Assembly (NCBI GenBank): GCA_028287745.1
Contig: JAQBPB010000035.1
Coordinates: forward strand, 1 to 64,000
Reading direction: 5' to 3'
From: Chloroflexota bacterium
Lineage (GTDB): Bacteria; Chloroflexota; Chloroflexia; Chloroheliales; Chloroheliaceae
DNA: 64,000 bases
Shown here: positions 16,109 to 25,851 of the stretch, in pieces
Layout of the letters: every line of letters begins with the position of its first letter
Numbering within the stretch: position 1 is the stretch's first letter
The notes under the pieces: model-generated
Seen by the model: the letters and a program-made list of their open reading frames with translations, nothing else
Database searches by the model: none
Told to the model about the DNA's origin: nothing
Made by a program: the position numbers and the translations under genes

Positions 16109-18913
16109 ATGAAGAAAACCCAAACTTTTGTGGTCCTGGTACTGGCATTAATGGTGGTATTAGTTGCTGTGCCGAGTGGCCATTCTTTAGCGGCGGACGC
16201 TTTACCGGCCTTACCAACCCCGGTGCAGCGCACCTTCGACCGGACCGATAAAGCGGTATTGGAAAACAAACCGGGCGCCAGTTGGGTCTGGGGTCCCCGT
16301 ATTCAGGATAGCACCGAGGATTACAAGGAAAGTCCCGGCGGCAAGCGCCAGGTCTATTACTTTGAAAAGGGACGGCTGGAAATTAACGACCCGGCCAAAA
16401 ACCCTAACGATAAATATTATGTGACCTCCGGCCTTTTGCTGCGCGAGATGATTACCGGCCAGTTCCAGACCGGGGACGCCGGTGTTATTGATCGCGGCCC
16501 TGCGAATGTGCCGCTGGCCGGTGACATGGCTCCTGGTGTGGCCGACAGCCCGACCTATGCCAGCCTGACTAACCTGGTCAGCTTTGACGGTTCCTGGCGC
16601 AGCAGCGATATTACCGGCCAGCCGGTCGATAAACTGCTTGGACTGGGCGGCTCGATCAGCACCCGGCCGGACCTGGCAAAAGGCGTGGCTTACGCCCAGT
16701 ATTACAAAGAAACCGGCCATAACGTGGCCCGCCCGTTTGTAGATTTTATGAATCGCAAGGGTCTGGTCTACGAAAACGGCAAATATGTAAATAATGCCTC
16801 GGTATTTGACCCGCTGTACATCTTTGGGTATCCCATTAGCGAACCCTATTGGACCCACGTTACGGTGGCTGGTAAAGAGCAATATGTGCTGGTCCAGGCT
16901 TTCGAGCGCCGGTTGCTGACCTACACTCCGGACAACCCGGCTGATTACAAGGTCGAACTGGGCAACCTGGGCCTGGCTTATGTATCCTGGCGCTATAAAT
17001 CAGAACCGACCGTCTTTAACAATACCGACCCGGCGGTAAACCGGCCCCAGGAAACCGAGGGTTTTAAGCTGTACAATGGTATAAACACCAATATGCGCGG
17101 CCTGAACACCTTCAAGCGGAATATTTCGATCAACGGCAAGCTGATGTCTGCCCAGCAGTTCCAGGCTCCCGACCGGGCCAGGGCGCTCGATAATGGCGTT
17201 TACCAGGGCAAACCAGCCCAACTGGAAACAATTGTGATTGGCAACCGCTGGTACCAGCGCCTGATCCAGTCCGGTAAGAATTTCGATTGGTACTACGGTG
17301 ACGGTAACAATTTTGATTACTGGCCGGTCGGGTTGCCCCAGTCGGTCCCGGTTACATTCCCAAAAGTCTTCCCGGTATTTAGCCTGAACGACTGGTCCAC
17401 CGACTGGCAGGCCAGCGGCCCCCAGGCTGTTGGGTCAGATGTAAGGCGCACTCTTTCCACTAACTTTGTTGACCTGGACGGTACTAAAGGCACGGCGGCC
17501 CGCCTGGTATCCGAAAAGAACGGCGTGGTCCTGAGCGCGGCCCAGGAAGAAATCCTGCCCGACGGGGCCGGTAAGCTGGTCCAATCTTCTGACTATGGCG
17601 AATATAATGGCACGGTGTCAATCAATCCGCCTGCCGGGGCCCTGCCGTATTCGGCCAGCACTAATACCCTGGGTGAGGCTTATCTTGATTTGCCTTCCAC
17701 CGGGAATGCCCTGGGCGACCGGGCCGTGCAGACCCGCCTGGGACGTCAGGGAGCCAGTACGGCCCAGAACCGGATTAACAGTGTCCTGGTTAAATTCAAA
17801 GAAGGCGTATCGTCCCAGTCTTTCGGTTTCAAGGGCGAGTTGGGCACCCTGGCTTTGGACCAGCGCTATAACGTTGTATCCAGCTCAGAGCCGGTGGTTT
17901 TCAAGCTGCATGGGCAGCACCTGAACCAGACGCTGACCCAGCTTAACGCCGACCCACGCGTAGAATACGCCGAGCCGAATTATATCTCCTACTCGTCAAT
18001 TACGACCTTTAACGACCCGCAAGCGGGCGACCAGTACTATCACAATGTGGTTAGAAGCCCCCGCGCCTGGGACTACACCCAGGGCAACAAGTCTATAACC
18101 GTCGCGGTGATAGACAGCGGCGTTGATACCAATAACCCTGACCTGAAGGGCCAGGTCAGTGAAATGTACAACTCCGAAAAGGGCGGCAGCGATATTACCG
18201 ACAATGGCGGGCATGGTTCCTGGACGACCGGTATTATCGGGGCAACCGGCAATAATAACGTCTATGGGACCGGCCTGGCCTGGAATACCAAAATTATTCA
18301 CATTAAAGCCGACCTGGACGATTTACCGGGCGCGTTCACCAAGGCCAGTGTAAACCGGGCCATTCGCCTGGCGACGGATAAGGGGGCCAGGGTTATCAAC
18401 CTGAGCCTGGGCGGCACCCAGAGCAGCCAGACCGAGCGCGACGCGATTGCCTACGCTACCAGTAAGAACGTGATAGTTGTGGCCGCCAGCGGCAATAGCG
18501 GCGTAAACGAGTTGACCTACCCGGCCAGTTATCCGAAGGTGATTTCGGTTGGGGCAACCGGTTACTACAACCAGCCGACCTACTTTAGCACCTTCAACCG
18601 CAATGTGACTCTTTCGGCTCCGGGGCTGCACATCTGCAACACCGGCCGGGCGCAGGTCTTTGCCTGTGCTAACGGGACCTCGGCCAGTTCGCCAATTGTG
18701 GCGGGCGCGGCGGCCCTGGTGCTGTCGGCCAACCCTAACCTGACCGCCGACCAGGTGAAGGCCATCCTGATTGCTTCGGCCCAGCCTTTCCCTGGCAAAG
18801 CGCCCGGACAGCGCGATGACAAGTACGGGTATGGGATTGTCGATATTGCCTCGGCCTTGCGCATGGCCGCTACTAACCAGTACCCGGCCCTACCGGCTAA
18901 CCTGCCGCAGTAG
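16109..18913 (+). CDS. Secreted subtilisin-like (S8) serine protease with large N-terminal module
   Basis: 934 aa from the ATG at 16109 (GGAG at 16094-16097); an in-frame TTG at 16076 is less likely because the signal peptide begins at MKKTQTF. Signal peptide about 1-30. About 500 residues of non-catalytic sequence follow, including a YPISEPYWTHV-type segment. An I9-like propeptide (about 555-630) precedes the protease: D669 in VAVIDSGVD, H702 in GGHGSW and S858 in NGTSASSP form the catalytic triad. It should be exported and self-processed. The gene is 39 bases after the response regulator, so the two are probably cotranscribed. Confidence 0.9.
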   Translation: MKKTQTFVVLVLALMVVLVAVPSGHSLAADALPALPTPVQRTFDRTDKAVLENKPGASWVWGPRIQDSTEDYKESPGGKRQVYYFEKGRLEINDPAKNPNDKYYVTSGLLLREMITGQFQTGDAGVIDRGPANVPLAGDMAPGVADSPTYASLTNLVSFDGSWRSSDITGQPVDKLLGLGGSISTRPDLAKGVAYAQYYKETGHNVARPFVDFMNRKGLVYENGKYVNNASVFDPLYIFGYPISEPYWTHVTVAGKEQYVLVQAFERRLLTYTPDNPADYKVELGNLGLAYVSWRYKSEPTVFNNTDPAVNRPQETEGFKLYNGINTNMRGLNTFKRNISINGKLMSAQQFQAPDRARALDNGVYQGKPAQLETIVIGNRWYQRLIQSGKNFDWYYGDGNNFDYWPVGLPQSVPVTFPKVFPVFSLNDWSTDWQASGPQAVGSDVRRTLSTNFVDLDGTKGTAARLVSEKNGVVLSAAQEEILPDGAGKLVQSSDYGEYNGTVSINPPAGALPYSASTNTLGEAYLDLPSTGNALGDRAVQTRLGRQGASTAQNRINSVLVKFKEGVSSQSFGFKGELGTLALDQRYNVVSSSEPVVFKLHGQHLNQTLTQLNADPRVEYAEPNYISYSSITTFNDPQAGDQYYHNVVRSPRAWDYTQGNKSITVAVIDSGVDTNNPDLKGQVSEMYNSEKGGSDITDNGGHGSWTTGIIGATGNNNVYGTGLAWNTKIIHIKADLDDLPGAFTKASVNRAIRLATDKGARVINLSLGGTQSSQTERDAIAYATSKNVIVVAASGNSGVNELTYPASYPKVISVGATGYYNQPTYFSTFNRNVTLSAPGLHICNTGRAQVFACANGTSASSPIVAGAAALVLSANPNLTADQVKAILIASAQPFPGKAPGQRDDKYGYGIVDIASALRMAATNQYPALPANLPQ

Positions 18914-18934
18914 GAACCGGCCCTGTTTCTCAAG

Positions 18935-18966
18935 AGAAGCCAGTCGCAGAAATGCTACTGGCTTCT
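18935..18966 (+). terminator. Stem-loop after the S8 protease gene
   Basis: Perfect 10-bp stem AGAAGCCAGT / ACTGGCTTCT with a 12-base loop, 22 bases after the stop codon. The U-tract is poor, so termination may be partial. Confidence 0.55.
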
Positions 18967-18995
18967 TGCATGGGTCCGCTACTTCTCCCGCTTTC

Positions 18996-19025
18996 TTTAC
19001 GAAAGGTTCTTGTAGCGAGTATAAT
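18996..19025 (+). promoter_or_regulatory. Putative promoter for the MFS gene
   Basis: TTTACG (18996-19001), 18-base spacer, perfect TATAAT (19020-19025); leader of about 120 bases to the MFS start. Confidence 0.5.
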
Positions 19026-19149
19026 GCAAAAATTACGGCATTTGCCGGGAAAAGTAGGGATTTTATTTATTCTGTCCATTTTAAGTGATTTTGTGTTCTT
19101 AACAGCAAAAACCGGGTTTTCATTACTACCGGTTAGCCAGGAATGAAGT

Positions 19150-20637
19150 ATGCCTGATCAAACTAATCGTGAGGCAAGGTTTGGAGGGCAGTTACCGCAA
19201 CGGCCGCTTGATATTGAGCCTGGAGGCTTTACACCCGTAACACCTGAAGCAGCTATTAGCGAATGGCTGGAGGAGCTTGAAACTTCCAACCACACCCAGC
19301 CCAAAGATCTTTCCAACCGTGAAATTACTCCTGCTGCCAGAATCCAGGCCGAACCGGCCGTAACTACCCGGGAATTTGGTTTCTTTAATTATGTCTGGAT
19401 TAGCGTCTTCTGGTTGGGCATAACTTATCTCTGGGGTGGAGTTAACGGTGTAATTCTGCCCAAGCTTAACGAGCAAATGGTGCCCGAAAATTACAAGGGT
19501 TCTTTGCTGGGAATTATTACCGCCCTGGGTATGGTGGTGGCGATTATAGTGCAGCCTACCATAGGAGCCCTCAGCGACGTCTCCCGGCACCACTGGGGCA
19601 GGCGGCGGCCGTTTATCCTGGTTGGCGGTACCATGGTCGTGGTCGCTTTAGGTGCGATGGCTTTCATGGCGGTTTTCGCCCGGCAGTGGTGGCTGCTGCT
19701 GGTTTGCTACCTGCTTTTGCAACTGGCCGACAACGTGGCCCAGGGCGCTTACCAGGGTTTTATCCCGGATAGCGTGCCAAATGGCCGCCGGGGCCGGGCT
19801 AGCGGCGCGATGGGTATCGCCCAGCTATTAGGTAACGTGGCCGGGGTAGCCGGGGCAACCTTTTTTATTGACCGGAACCAACCGGCCCTGGCGATTATGG
19901 TCGTGATTCTGGTCTTTACTTCTACCCTGATACCGACTCTTTTCCTGGTCAAAGAAACCCCCTTAAAAGGGCCCGCCCCAGCCAGGCGCTGGAATGTGGT
20001 GCGGGGGACACTTAAAGAATTTCTGCAACATCGCGATTTCGTCCGCTTTATTATTTCGCGCCTGTTCGTTTTGACCGCGATTGCTACAATTTCCCTTTTT
20101 GCGCTATACTTCTTGCAGGATGTGATTGGAGCGAAGGAAGGCACCCTGACCAGTTCTTATACGGTGGTGTTGCTGGTGGTTGTCGGTTTTAGTCTCCTGT
20201 CGATTTTCCCGGCCGCCTGGCTCAGCGATAAAATTGGCCGTAAGAAACTGGTTATAGTAGCCTGTGTTGTCGGGATTATTGGCACCCTCTTGATGAGTAC
20301 GGCCACTAATATGACCCAGGTCATGATTTACGCCTCGCTTCTGGGGGTCGCTACCGGCTCTTTTAACAGTATTGACTGGGCCCTGGCGACAGACCTGATT
20401 CCAAAAGGAGCGGCAGGCCGGTTTATGGGCATTTCCAACCTGGCCGGGGCCGGTTCGCAAGCTTTAGCCGCCCTGGTGGGTGGCGGGTTGCGTGATGGCT
20501 TCAATGCGCTGGGCGAAACCTTTTTGCACCAGAAAAATGTGGGCTATAGCGCTTTATTTATCGCTTCCGCCATCTTTTTTATACTTGGAATTTTCTTTTT
20601 GTTACGAGTTAAAGAACCCTTAAATTCGAATGCATAA
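19150..20637 (+). CDS. MFS transporter, SLC45-like
   Basis: 495 aa with about 12 membrane helices after a polar N-terminus of about 70 residues. The loop 2-3 signature LSDVSRHHWGRRRPFILVGG and the loop 8-9 counterpart LSDKIGRKK match SLC45/GPH-type sugar:H+ symporters. Substrate cannot be fixed from sequence; a disaccharide or glycoside would fit the family. AGGAATGAAGT precedes the ATG. Aminotransferase gene follows 50 bases downstream. Confidence 0.9.
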   Translation: MPDQTNREARFGGQLPQRPLDIEPGGFTPVTPEAAISEWLEELETSNHTQPKDLSNREITPAARIQAEPAVTTREFGFFNYVWISVFWLGITYLWGGVNGVILPKLNEQMVPENYKGSLLGIITALGMVVAIIVQPTIGALSDVSRHHWGRRRPFILVGGTMVVVALGAMAFMAVFARQWWLLLVCYLLLQLADNVAQGAYQGFIPDSVPNGRRGRASGAMGIAQLLGNVAGVAGATFFIDRNQPALAIMVVILVFTSTLIPTLFLVKETPLKGPAPARRWNVVRGTLKEFLQHRDFVRFIISRLFVLTAIATISLFALYFLQDVIGAKEGTLTSSYTVVLLVVVGFSLLSIFPAAWLSDKIGRKKLVIVACVVGIIGTLLMSTATNMTQVMIYASLLGVATGSFNSIDWALATDLIPKGAAGRFMGISNLAGAGSQALAALVGGGLRDGFNALGETFLHQKNVGYSALFIASAIFFILGIFFLLRVKEPLNSNA

Positions 20638-20687
20638 AGCCTGCTAACCGGCAGACTTTTCACACTAAATAGGAGAAAAGACTGACA

Positions 20688-21863
20688 ATGAAACCACTTG
20701 CTTCTCGTCCCCAACAAATGAAACGCAGCGGTATCCGGGAAATTCTTGAAATTGCTGTCCGTACCCCCGGCTGTATCCGGCTGGAAGTGGGCGAGCCGAA
20801 CTTCCCGACTCCGCCTCATATTATAGAAGCCGCCCACCGGGCTGCCCTGGAAGGCAAAACCCGCTATACCCTCAGCGCCGGGATTATCCCTTTGCGCGAG
20901 GCGCTGGTTCAAAAGGTTAAGAATTTCAACGGCCTGGATGTCGGTATCGAAAATGTAATTGTTACTCCCGGCTCGACATACTCTCTTTTCAATGCTTTTG
21001 AAGTGCTGCTGGAGCCTGGCGACGAAGTGCTGGTGCCCGACCCGGGTTGGCCGACCTATGATACCCAGGTCACCCTGGCCGGCGGCTACACCGCCCGGTA
21101 CCCGCTCTACCAGGAAAACGGCTTCCGGCCGGTAGTCGCTGACATTGAAAAGTCGATTACTCCCAAGACCAAAGTCCTCGTTATTTGTAACCCGTCCAAC
21201 CCGACCGGGGCCGTTTCCAGCGAGGACGAAATCCGCGAGATCATCGAACTGGCCGCCCGCCATGACCTCTATGTTATCTCGGACGAAGTTTATGAAGAAC
21301 TGATTTTCGAAGGGAAAGCGACTACCGCCGCTAAATTCGACCCGGAAAGAGTCATCAGTATTTACAGCTTCAGCAAGACCTACAGCATGACCGGCTGGCG
21401 GGTGGGCTACGCGATTGCCCCAACCCATATCGCCAACTGGATGGCTCGCTCGGTTGAGCCGAACGTGGCATGTGCCTCCGAACCCAACCAGTGGGGCGCC
21501 CTGGCTGCTTTGACCGGGCCGCAAGAAGTGGTCGGTGAAATGCGCCAGGCTTACCAGCGCCGCCGGGACCTGGTCTGTGACGTGTTGCGGGAAAAGGGGC
21601 TGCTCCAGTATGTCCCTAACGGAGCGTTCTATATCATGATCGATGTTAGCCAGGCCCAGATGGATAGCTATGACTTCTGCAAGGAACTCTTAAAGGCCAA
21701 GAAAGTGGCTTGCGCCCCTGGCGCGACTTTCGGCCCGCGCGCTTCCGGACTGGTGCGCGTATCCCTGGCAACGGCTGAAGACGACCTGGTTGAAGGGGTC
21801 CGGCGGCTGTGCTCTTTTGTGGAAGAGCAGGCAGCCAGCCTGAGAACGGCGGCTATTCGCTAA
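20688..21863 (+). CDS. Class I/II pyridoxal-phosphate aminotransferase (aspartate aminotransferase-like)
   Basis: 391 aa. PLP-binding Lys lies in SFSKTYSMTGWRVGY; NPSNPTGAV and SDEVYEEL are the other family motifs, and a C-terminal Arg in GLVRVSLA would bind the substrate carboxylate. Typical of fold-type I subgroup I-gamma enzymes acting on aspartate, alanine or aromatic amino acids; exact substrate not determined. Starts with AGGAG and ATG 20688. The Nudix gene follows 27 bases later on the same strand. Confidence 0.92.
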   Translation: MKPLASRPQQMKRSGIREILEIAVRTPGCIRLEVGEPNFPTPPHIIEAAHRAALEGKTRYTLSAGIIPLREALVQKVKNFNGLDVGIENVIVTPGSTYSLFNAFEVLLEPGDEVLVPDPGWPTYDTQVTLAGGYTARYPLYQENGFRPVVADIEKSITPKTKVLVICNPSNPTGAVSSEDEIREIIELAARHDLYVISDEVYEELIFEGKATTAAKFDPERVISIYSFSKTYSMTGWRVGYAIAPTHIANWMARSVEPNVACASEPNQWGALAALTGPQEVVGEMRQAYQRRRDLVCDVLREKGLLQYVPNGAFYIMIDVSQAQMDSYDFCKELLKAKKVACAPGATFGPRASGLVRVSLATAEDDLVEGVRRLCSFVEEQAASLRTAAIR

Positions 21864-21890
21864 ATACAGGAGTAAGCGGCGAGCCTGTTT

Positions 21891-22535
21891 ATGGGTAAAA
21901 TTCTAAGGTTTTATTTGAATGTGTTAAAGCTGGCGGCGCGGGACAAAAACTTCCGCGCCCACGCTTTTGATGAACTCTGGTCGGTGGTGCGCCAGTACTT
22001 GCCCGCCCGGCTGGTGACGCGCCGCCGCGATTACGTCTTTTGCCGCTATCTGACTTCAACGATAGAAAATCCCCGGGGCCGCTGGCTGCCCGCAGTGGGA
22101 CTGTGTTACCGCCTCAGCGCCTACGGCATACTTTTGGATGAGCAGGGCCGGGTCCTGATGGGTTCGGATGAGAAGATGAATTTTGGTTGGAACCTGCCCG
22201 GTGGGGGTATCAACAAAGATGAAACCCTTGAACAGGGCCTTATCCGCGAGTTTAAAGAAGAGACCGGCCTGGAGATAAGGGTCGGTGCGCCGGTAGCTAA
22301 CGGCGATAATTTTTGCATTATGCCGACCGGCCGGGCGGTCCACGCCGTGCTGCATTATTACATGGTCGAGGTAGTCGGCGGTGAACTTTTGCCGGCGGGT
22401 AACGGCTTTGATACCAGCCGGGTGGCTTTTATAGACCTGGATTCCGTGCCGCCTCAGACGGTAGTTGACTACAAGGCTGTATATTCTTTGATTATACGGG
22501 CCCGGTTATTGTATAAATCGGCAAATTTAACCTGA
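21891..22535 (+). CDS. Nudix hydrolase
   Basis: 214 aa. The Nudix box is complete: G followed by GINKD, E, TLEQGLI and REFKEETGL, with the metal-binding Glu cluster intact. The box sits in a fold of about 130 residues (about 75-205) preceded by about 70 residues of unassigned basic sequence. Substrate probably a nucleoside diphosphate derivative. The AGGAG closest to the ATG is about 15 bases away, so the start is somewhat uncertain. Confidence 0.88.
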   Translation: MGKILRFYLNVLKLAARDKNFRAHAFDELWSVVRQYLPARLVTRRRDYVFCRYLTSTIENPRGRWLPAVGLCYRLSAYGILLDEQGRVLMGSDEKMNFGWNLPGGGINKDETLEQGLIREFKEETGLEIRVGAPVANGDNFCIMPTGRAVHAVLHYYMVEVVGGELLPAGNGFDTSRVAFIDLDSVPPQTVVDYKAVYSLIIRARLLYKSANLT

Positions 22536-22547
22536 TTTTAATCACTT

Positions 22548-22577
22548 TTGACCTTGTTTGACTTGCTATGCTATAGT
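22548..22577 (+). promoter_or_regulatory. Putative promoter for yggS
   Basis: TTGACC (22548-22553), 18-base spacer, TATAGT (22572-22577). An alternative overlapping pair, TTGACT (22558-22563) and TATAAC (22580-22585) with a 16-base spacer, is also present. Confidence 0.6.
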
Positions 22578-22627
22578 TGTATAACTATACTGGTATAGGC
22601 CGATTGTTAATATAGAAAGAGAAAACT

Positions 22628-23308
22628 TTGATTACGCTGGCCGAAAAGTTGGCCGGGGTCAATAGTCGAATAAGCCAGGCAGCCAGTAAGGCCGGGCGCG
22701 ACAGGGGTGATATTACCCTTATAGGGGTTACTAAGACAGCCGGGCGTGAGGCTGTTGAAGCGGCTTTTCAAAATGGATTGCGGGATTTCGGTGAAAATCG
22801 GATACCTGATGCCGAAACCAAATTCAGTCCACCTCCTTACCCGGACCACGCTGCTCGTCTGCACCTCATCGGACACCTTCAGACTAATAAGGCTAAAAGA
22901 GCGGTGGCCCTGGCCGACCTTATCCATTCGGTGGATAGCGTCAAACTGGCCCAGGTTATAAGCCGGCATGCGGTTGACCTGGGGAAAACAGTACCGGTCC
23001 TGTTAGAAATAAACGTTTCCGGCGAAGCCTCAAAGCATGGCCTTAGCCCGGCCGAATTGCCGGAGTGCCTGGCCCAGGTTATTGGTTTGCCAAACCTGGA
23101 ATGGCGCGGCCTGATGACTGTTGCACCTTACTATGAGAACCCCGGCCAAACCCGGCCGGTGTTTGCCGCTCTTAGAGACTTGTTCGATAGATATAACCCT
23201 GGTTTACCATCCTGGCGTGACCTTTCAATGGGCATGACCAACGATTTTGAAATAGCAATTGAAGAAGGCGCGACCCTGATTCGCGTTGGCAGAGCTATTT
23301 TTAGTTAA
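22628..23308 (+). CDS. YggS/PLPBP family pyridoxal-phosphate homeostasis protein
   Basis: 226 aa, alanine-racemase-like TIM barrel. PLP lysine is K36 in LIGVTKT; other signatures are [34 protein letters not shown] and the C-terminal [17 protein letters not shown]. The family buffers PLP and affects amino-acid metabolism without a defined enzyme activity. The TTG start at 22628 follows an AGAAAGAGAA stretch. In many bacteria it precedes cell division genes; here a GAF kinase follows instead. Confidence 0.93.
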   Translation: MITLAEKLAGVNSRISQAASKAGRDRGDITLIGVTKTAGREAVEAAFQNGLRDFGENRIPDAETKFSPPPYPDHAARLHLIGHLQTNKAKRAVALADLIHSVDSVKLAQVISRHAVDLGKTVPVLLEINVSGEASKHGLSPAELPECLAQVIGLPNLEWRGLMTVAPYYENPGQTRPVFAALRDLFDRYNPGLPSWRDLSMGMTNDFEIAIEEGATLIRVGRAIFS

Positions 23309-23363
23309 TTTAAGAAGTAAGCCGGCCTGGTCTAGTTGGCGGACCAGACGGTTCAAGCGGTGA

Positions 23364-25142
23364 ATGAACGTTATGCTTAATACTGCACACCTGACAGAGT
23401 TTTTGACAAATTTACCCTTGCTCCAAATGCCTTCTTCCCTCTTGCAAAGCGCCCTGAACGAAGGGCTGCGTATTGCGCGGACTCAGACCGGGTTGATTGC
23501 GTTTTTTGACTACGAGGAAGGCCGCGAGGCAGGTACCGAAATCCAATATCTGCGCCAGTTTTTTGCCCTTGAAGCGGCTCGCGCCAAGGCCATCCAGGGC
23601 CGTGACCACCAGCATAACGGCAATCATTCTCGCGATGAAAGCCCCCTGACCCTCTGGCTGCCAAAAGGCCCCGTTATTAAAAACATGAATACCCCGAATG
23701 GGAGCCGCCGGGTGCTGATCTTGCCGATGCAGAACCCTAACAACCACCTGGCTAACGGCTTCATTCTGTTATTGTTGCCTGCTTCCGAGAGAGAAGGCAA
23801 TAACACCGGCGGGCTGGGCCTGAGTGCCGAGGAAATGACGGCTTTACAAAGCTTTTGCCGGGCTACCAGCAACGCCTGGTACAGCCTGCGCTCTTTGACC
23901 AATGTTTCCCGGCGCCTGGAAGACCTGGTCCTGTTAAATGAAATTGCAACGGCCATTACCTCAAACCGCGACCTGGCCGATCTGCTTAAGCAGATTATGA
24001 CCACCACCAGCCAGCTTTTGCGCTCGGGCGCCTGTACCCTGATGCTGGTGGACCACCAGACTGATGAACTGGTCTACCGCTTTCCCTCCCCGGAAAATCC
24101 GCAGGAAATCACCGAACTCCGCCAACCGGCCGGTAGCGGCATCGGCGGTTACGTTGCCCGGTTGGGCGAGCCGGTAATCGTCAACGACGTTACAACCGAC
24201 CCCCGCTTCAACGGAAGTATAGATGCCGCGACCGGATTCAAAACTCGCAATGTTATGTGCGCTCCGCTGATCGCCCACGATACCCTGATCGGGGTCATTA
24301 GCGTTATGAACAAGCTGGATAAAGGCGCGTTCAATAACAATGACATGGCTTTATTGACCACCCTGGCCGCTCAGGCCGCAATCGCGATTGAGAATGCCCA
24401 GCTTTACCTGGAGTTAAGCGACGAGCGCGACCGCCTGATTGCCAAAGAGGAAGAAGTCCGGCGTGACCTCGGGCGCGACCTGCACGACGGTCCGGCCCAG
24501 GTCATCAGCGGTATCGCCATGCGCCTGGCTTTTATTAAAAAGCTGCTGGTAAACGAGCCGGGCCGGGTCATGGAAAAGCTGGACGAAGCCGAAAAGGTGG
24601 CTTTGACCGCCGCCAAAGATATCCGCACTATGATGTTCGGCTTGCGGCCCCTGATGCTGGAAACCAAGGGGCTTATACCGACCCTGGAAGCCTATGTTGA
24701 AAAATTGCAGGGCGATGCCTGGCAGACCCACCTGGAAGTCTCCGGCTTTGGCGAAGATAAGAATAACTACGTGCGCCTGGAGCATAATATGGAGGCGGCG
24801 GTCTTTATTATCATCCAGGAAGCCGTCAATAATATCCGCAAGCATGCCGCTCCCCGGAATGTCTGGATGGTGCTGGAACATTCCAAAGAGGCCACTACCG
24901 TAATGATTCGCGATGACGGTAAGGGCTTTGACAGCCGGACCGTTTCGGACCGCTACGATGAACGGGGCAGTTTCGGCCTTTTAAATATGCGGGAACGCGC
25001 CCGGCTGATTGGGGCTTCCTACGAACTCTTTTCCCAGCCCGGCCAGGGAACCACGATTCTCCTGACTATATCCCACGGCAACCAGCGCATTTTAGGCGAG
25101 CTGAACATGCGCAAGCTGACCACCGGTTCGCTTTCGGCCTGA
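23364..25142 (+). CDS. GAF-domain sensor histidine kinase, NarL-type (HisKA_3)
   Basis: 592 aa, no membrane helix. A degenerate N-terminal GAF-like region (about 15-190) is followed by a clear GAF domain (about 200-350; GSGIGGYVARLGEPVIVNDV). The phospho-acceptor His lies in RDLHDGPAQVISG, the HisKA_3 signature. The ATPase has QEAVNNIRKHA, DDGKGFD and GLLNMRERA. Kinases of this class pair with NarL/LuxR regulators; none is in the window. Its cytosolic GAF domains imply an internal signal such as heme, redox or a nucleotide (not resolved). Confidence 0.92.
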   Translation: MNVMLNTAHLTEFLTNLPLLQMPSSLLQSALNEGLRIARTQTGLIAFFDYEEGREAGTEIQYLRQFFALEAARAKAIQGRDHQHNGNHSRDESPLTLWLPKGPVIKNMNTPNGSRRVLILPMQNPNNHLANGFILLLLPASEREGNNTGGLGLSAEEMTALQSFCRATSNAWYSLRSLTNVSRRLEDLVLLNEIATAITSNRDLADLLKQIMTTTSQLLRSGACTLMLVDHQTDELVYRFPSPENPQEITELRQPAGSGIGGYVARLGEPVIVNDVTTDPRFNGSIDAATGFKTRNVMCAPLIAHDTLIGVISVMNKLDKGAFNNNDMALLTTLAAQAAIAIENAQLYLELSDERDRLIAKEEEVRRDLGRDLHDGPAQVISGIAMRLAFIKKLLVNEPGRVMEKLDEAEKVALTAAKDIRTMMFGLRPLMLETKGLIPTLEAYVEKLQGDAWQTHLEVSGFGEDKNNYVRLEHNMEAAVFIIIQEAVNNIRKHAAPRNVWMVLEHSKEATTVMIRDDGKGFDSRTVSDRYDERGSFGLLNMRERARLIGASYELFSQPGQGTTILLTISHGNQRILGELNMRKLTTGSLSA

Positions 25143-25147
25143 ACCGG

Positions 25148-25498
25148 CTAATCGAGCTTGGCTTTCATCTGTTTTAGACCGGCGCTATATTTTTCTTCCC
25201 AATCCGGCAGTTTATGCCGGATTTTCTCCAGCTTGCGGTCGTAAGCCGTTTCCAGGCTGATGCCGTAGGCGTTACACACCTCCAGAAGACTGAAAAGAAT
25301 ATCGGCTACTTCATCTTCCATTTTTGGCCGGGCCTGGGCCTGCTGGTAGATTTCAAGCTCCATTACTTCTTTGACCAGTTCGCCCATTTCTTCCACCAGG
25401 GCCAGGGTCGCTCCCAGGCGCGGGTGATTGAGCTTGTCACCCAGCATGGCGGCGGCTTCGGCCTGGCGTTCGCTCAGGGTCTTTCCGGGTTTTTCCAT
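25148..25498 (-). CDS. MazG-like nucleotide pyrophosphohydrolase
   Basis: 116 aa, all-alpha. Metal-binding signatures are LVEEMGELVKEV and MEDEVADILFSLLEVCN, the EExxE...ExxD pattern of the MazG/dUTPase superfamily. Single-domain members hydrolyse NTPs or dNTPs, often as house-cleaning enzymes. Convergent with the GAF kinase: only five bases separate the two stops, so no room for a terminator. Confidence 0.87.
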   Translation of the reverse strand: MEKPGKTLSERQAEAAAMLGDKLNHPRLGATLALVEEMGELVKEVMELEIYQQAQARPKMEDEVADILFSLLEVCNAYGISLETAYDRKLEKIRHKLPDWEEKYSAGLKQMKAKLD

Positions 25499-25851
25499 TT
25501 TTACTCTATTCCGTTTTGACTGCTAATCCTAAAAATAAAAATTCTCCTAAAATATACTTCTAAAGTATAGCCCAGCCAGCCCTGACTCGCACGCCGGTCG
25601 GGTTGCTATTACTACACCGCTGCGCCTGGTTTAAGCTGCATACACATAGCGAGGTACTTTTTGCCGCTTGCAGGAAACATTTTCTATTAAAAATAGATGC
25701 GCCAAATTTCAGGTTGGTTTGTATAATCTATAAACCTATAAACATTGTATAATAGGAACTCAGCCAGTGTGAGCAGCGTTATATTTCTTGAGAGAAAATT
25801 GTTTTATAATTTATTCTGGTAGAACCTTGAAAAGCCACAACAAAGGAAATT
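25499..25851. other. 353-base intergenic region between divergent mazG-like and cvpA genes
   Basis: No coding frame. AT-rich with two TATAAT-like hexamers (about 25722 and 25748) upstream of cvpA, neither with a convincing -35. AAAGGAAATT precedes the cvpA ATG. Confidence 0.45.
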
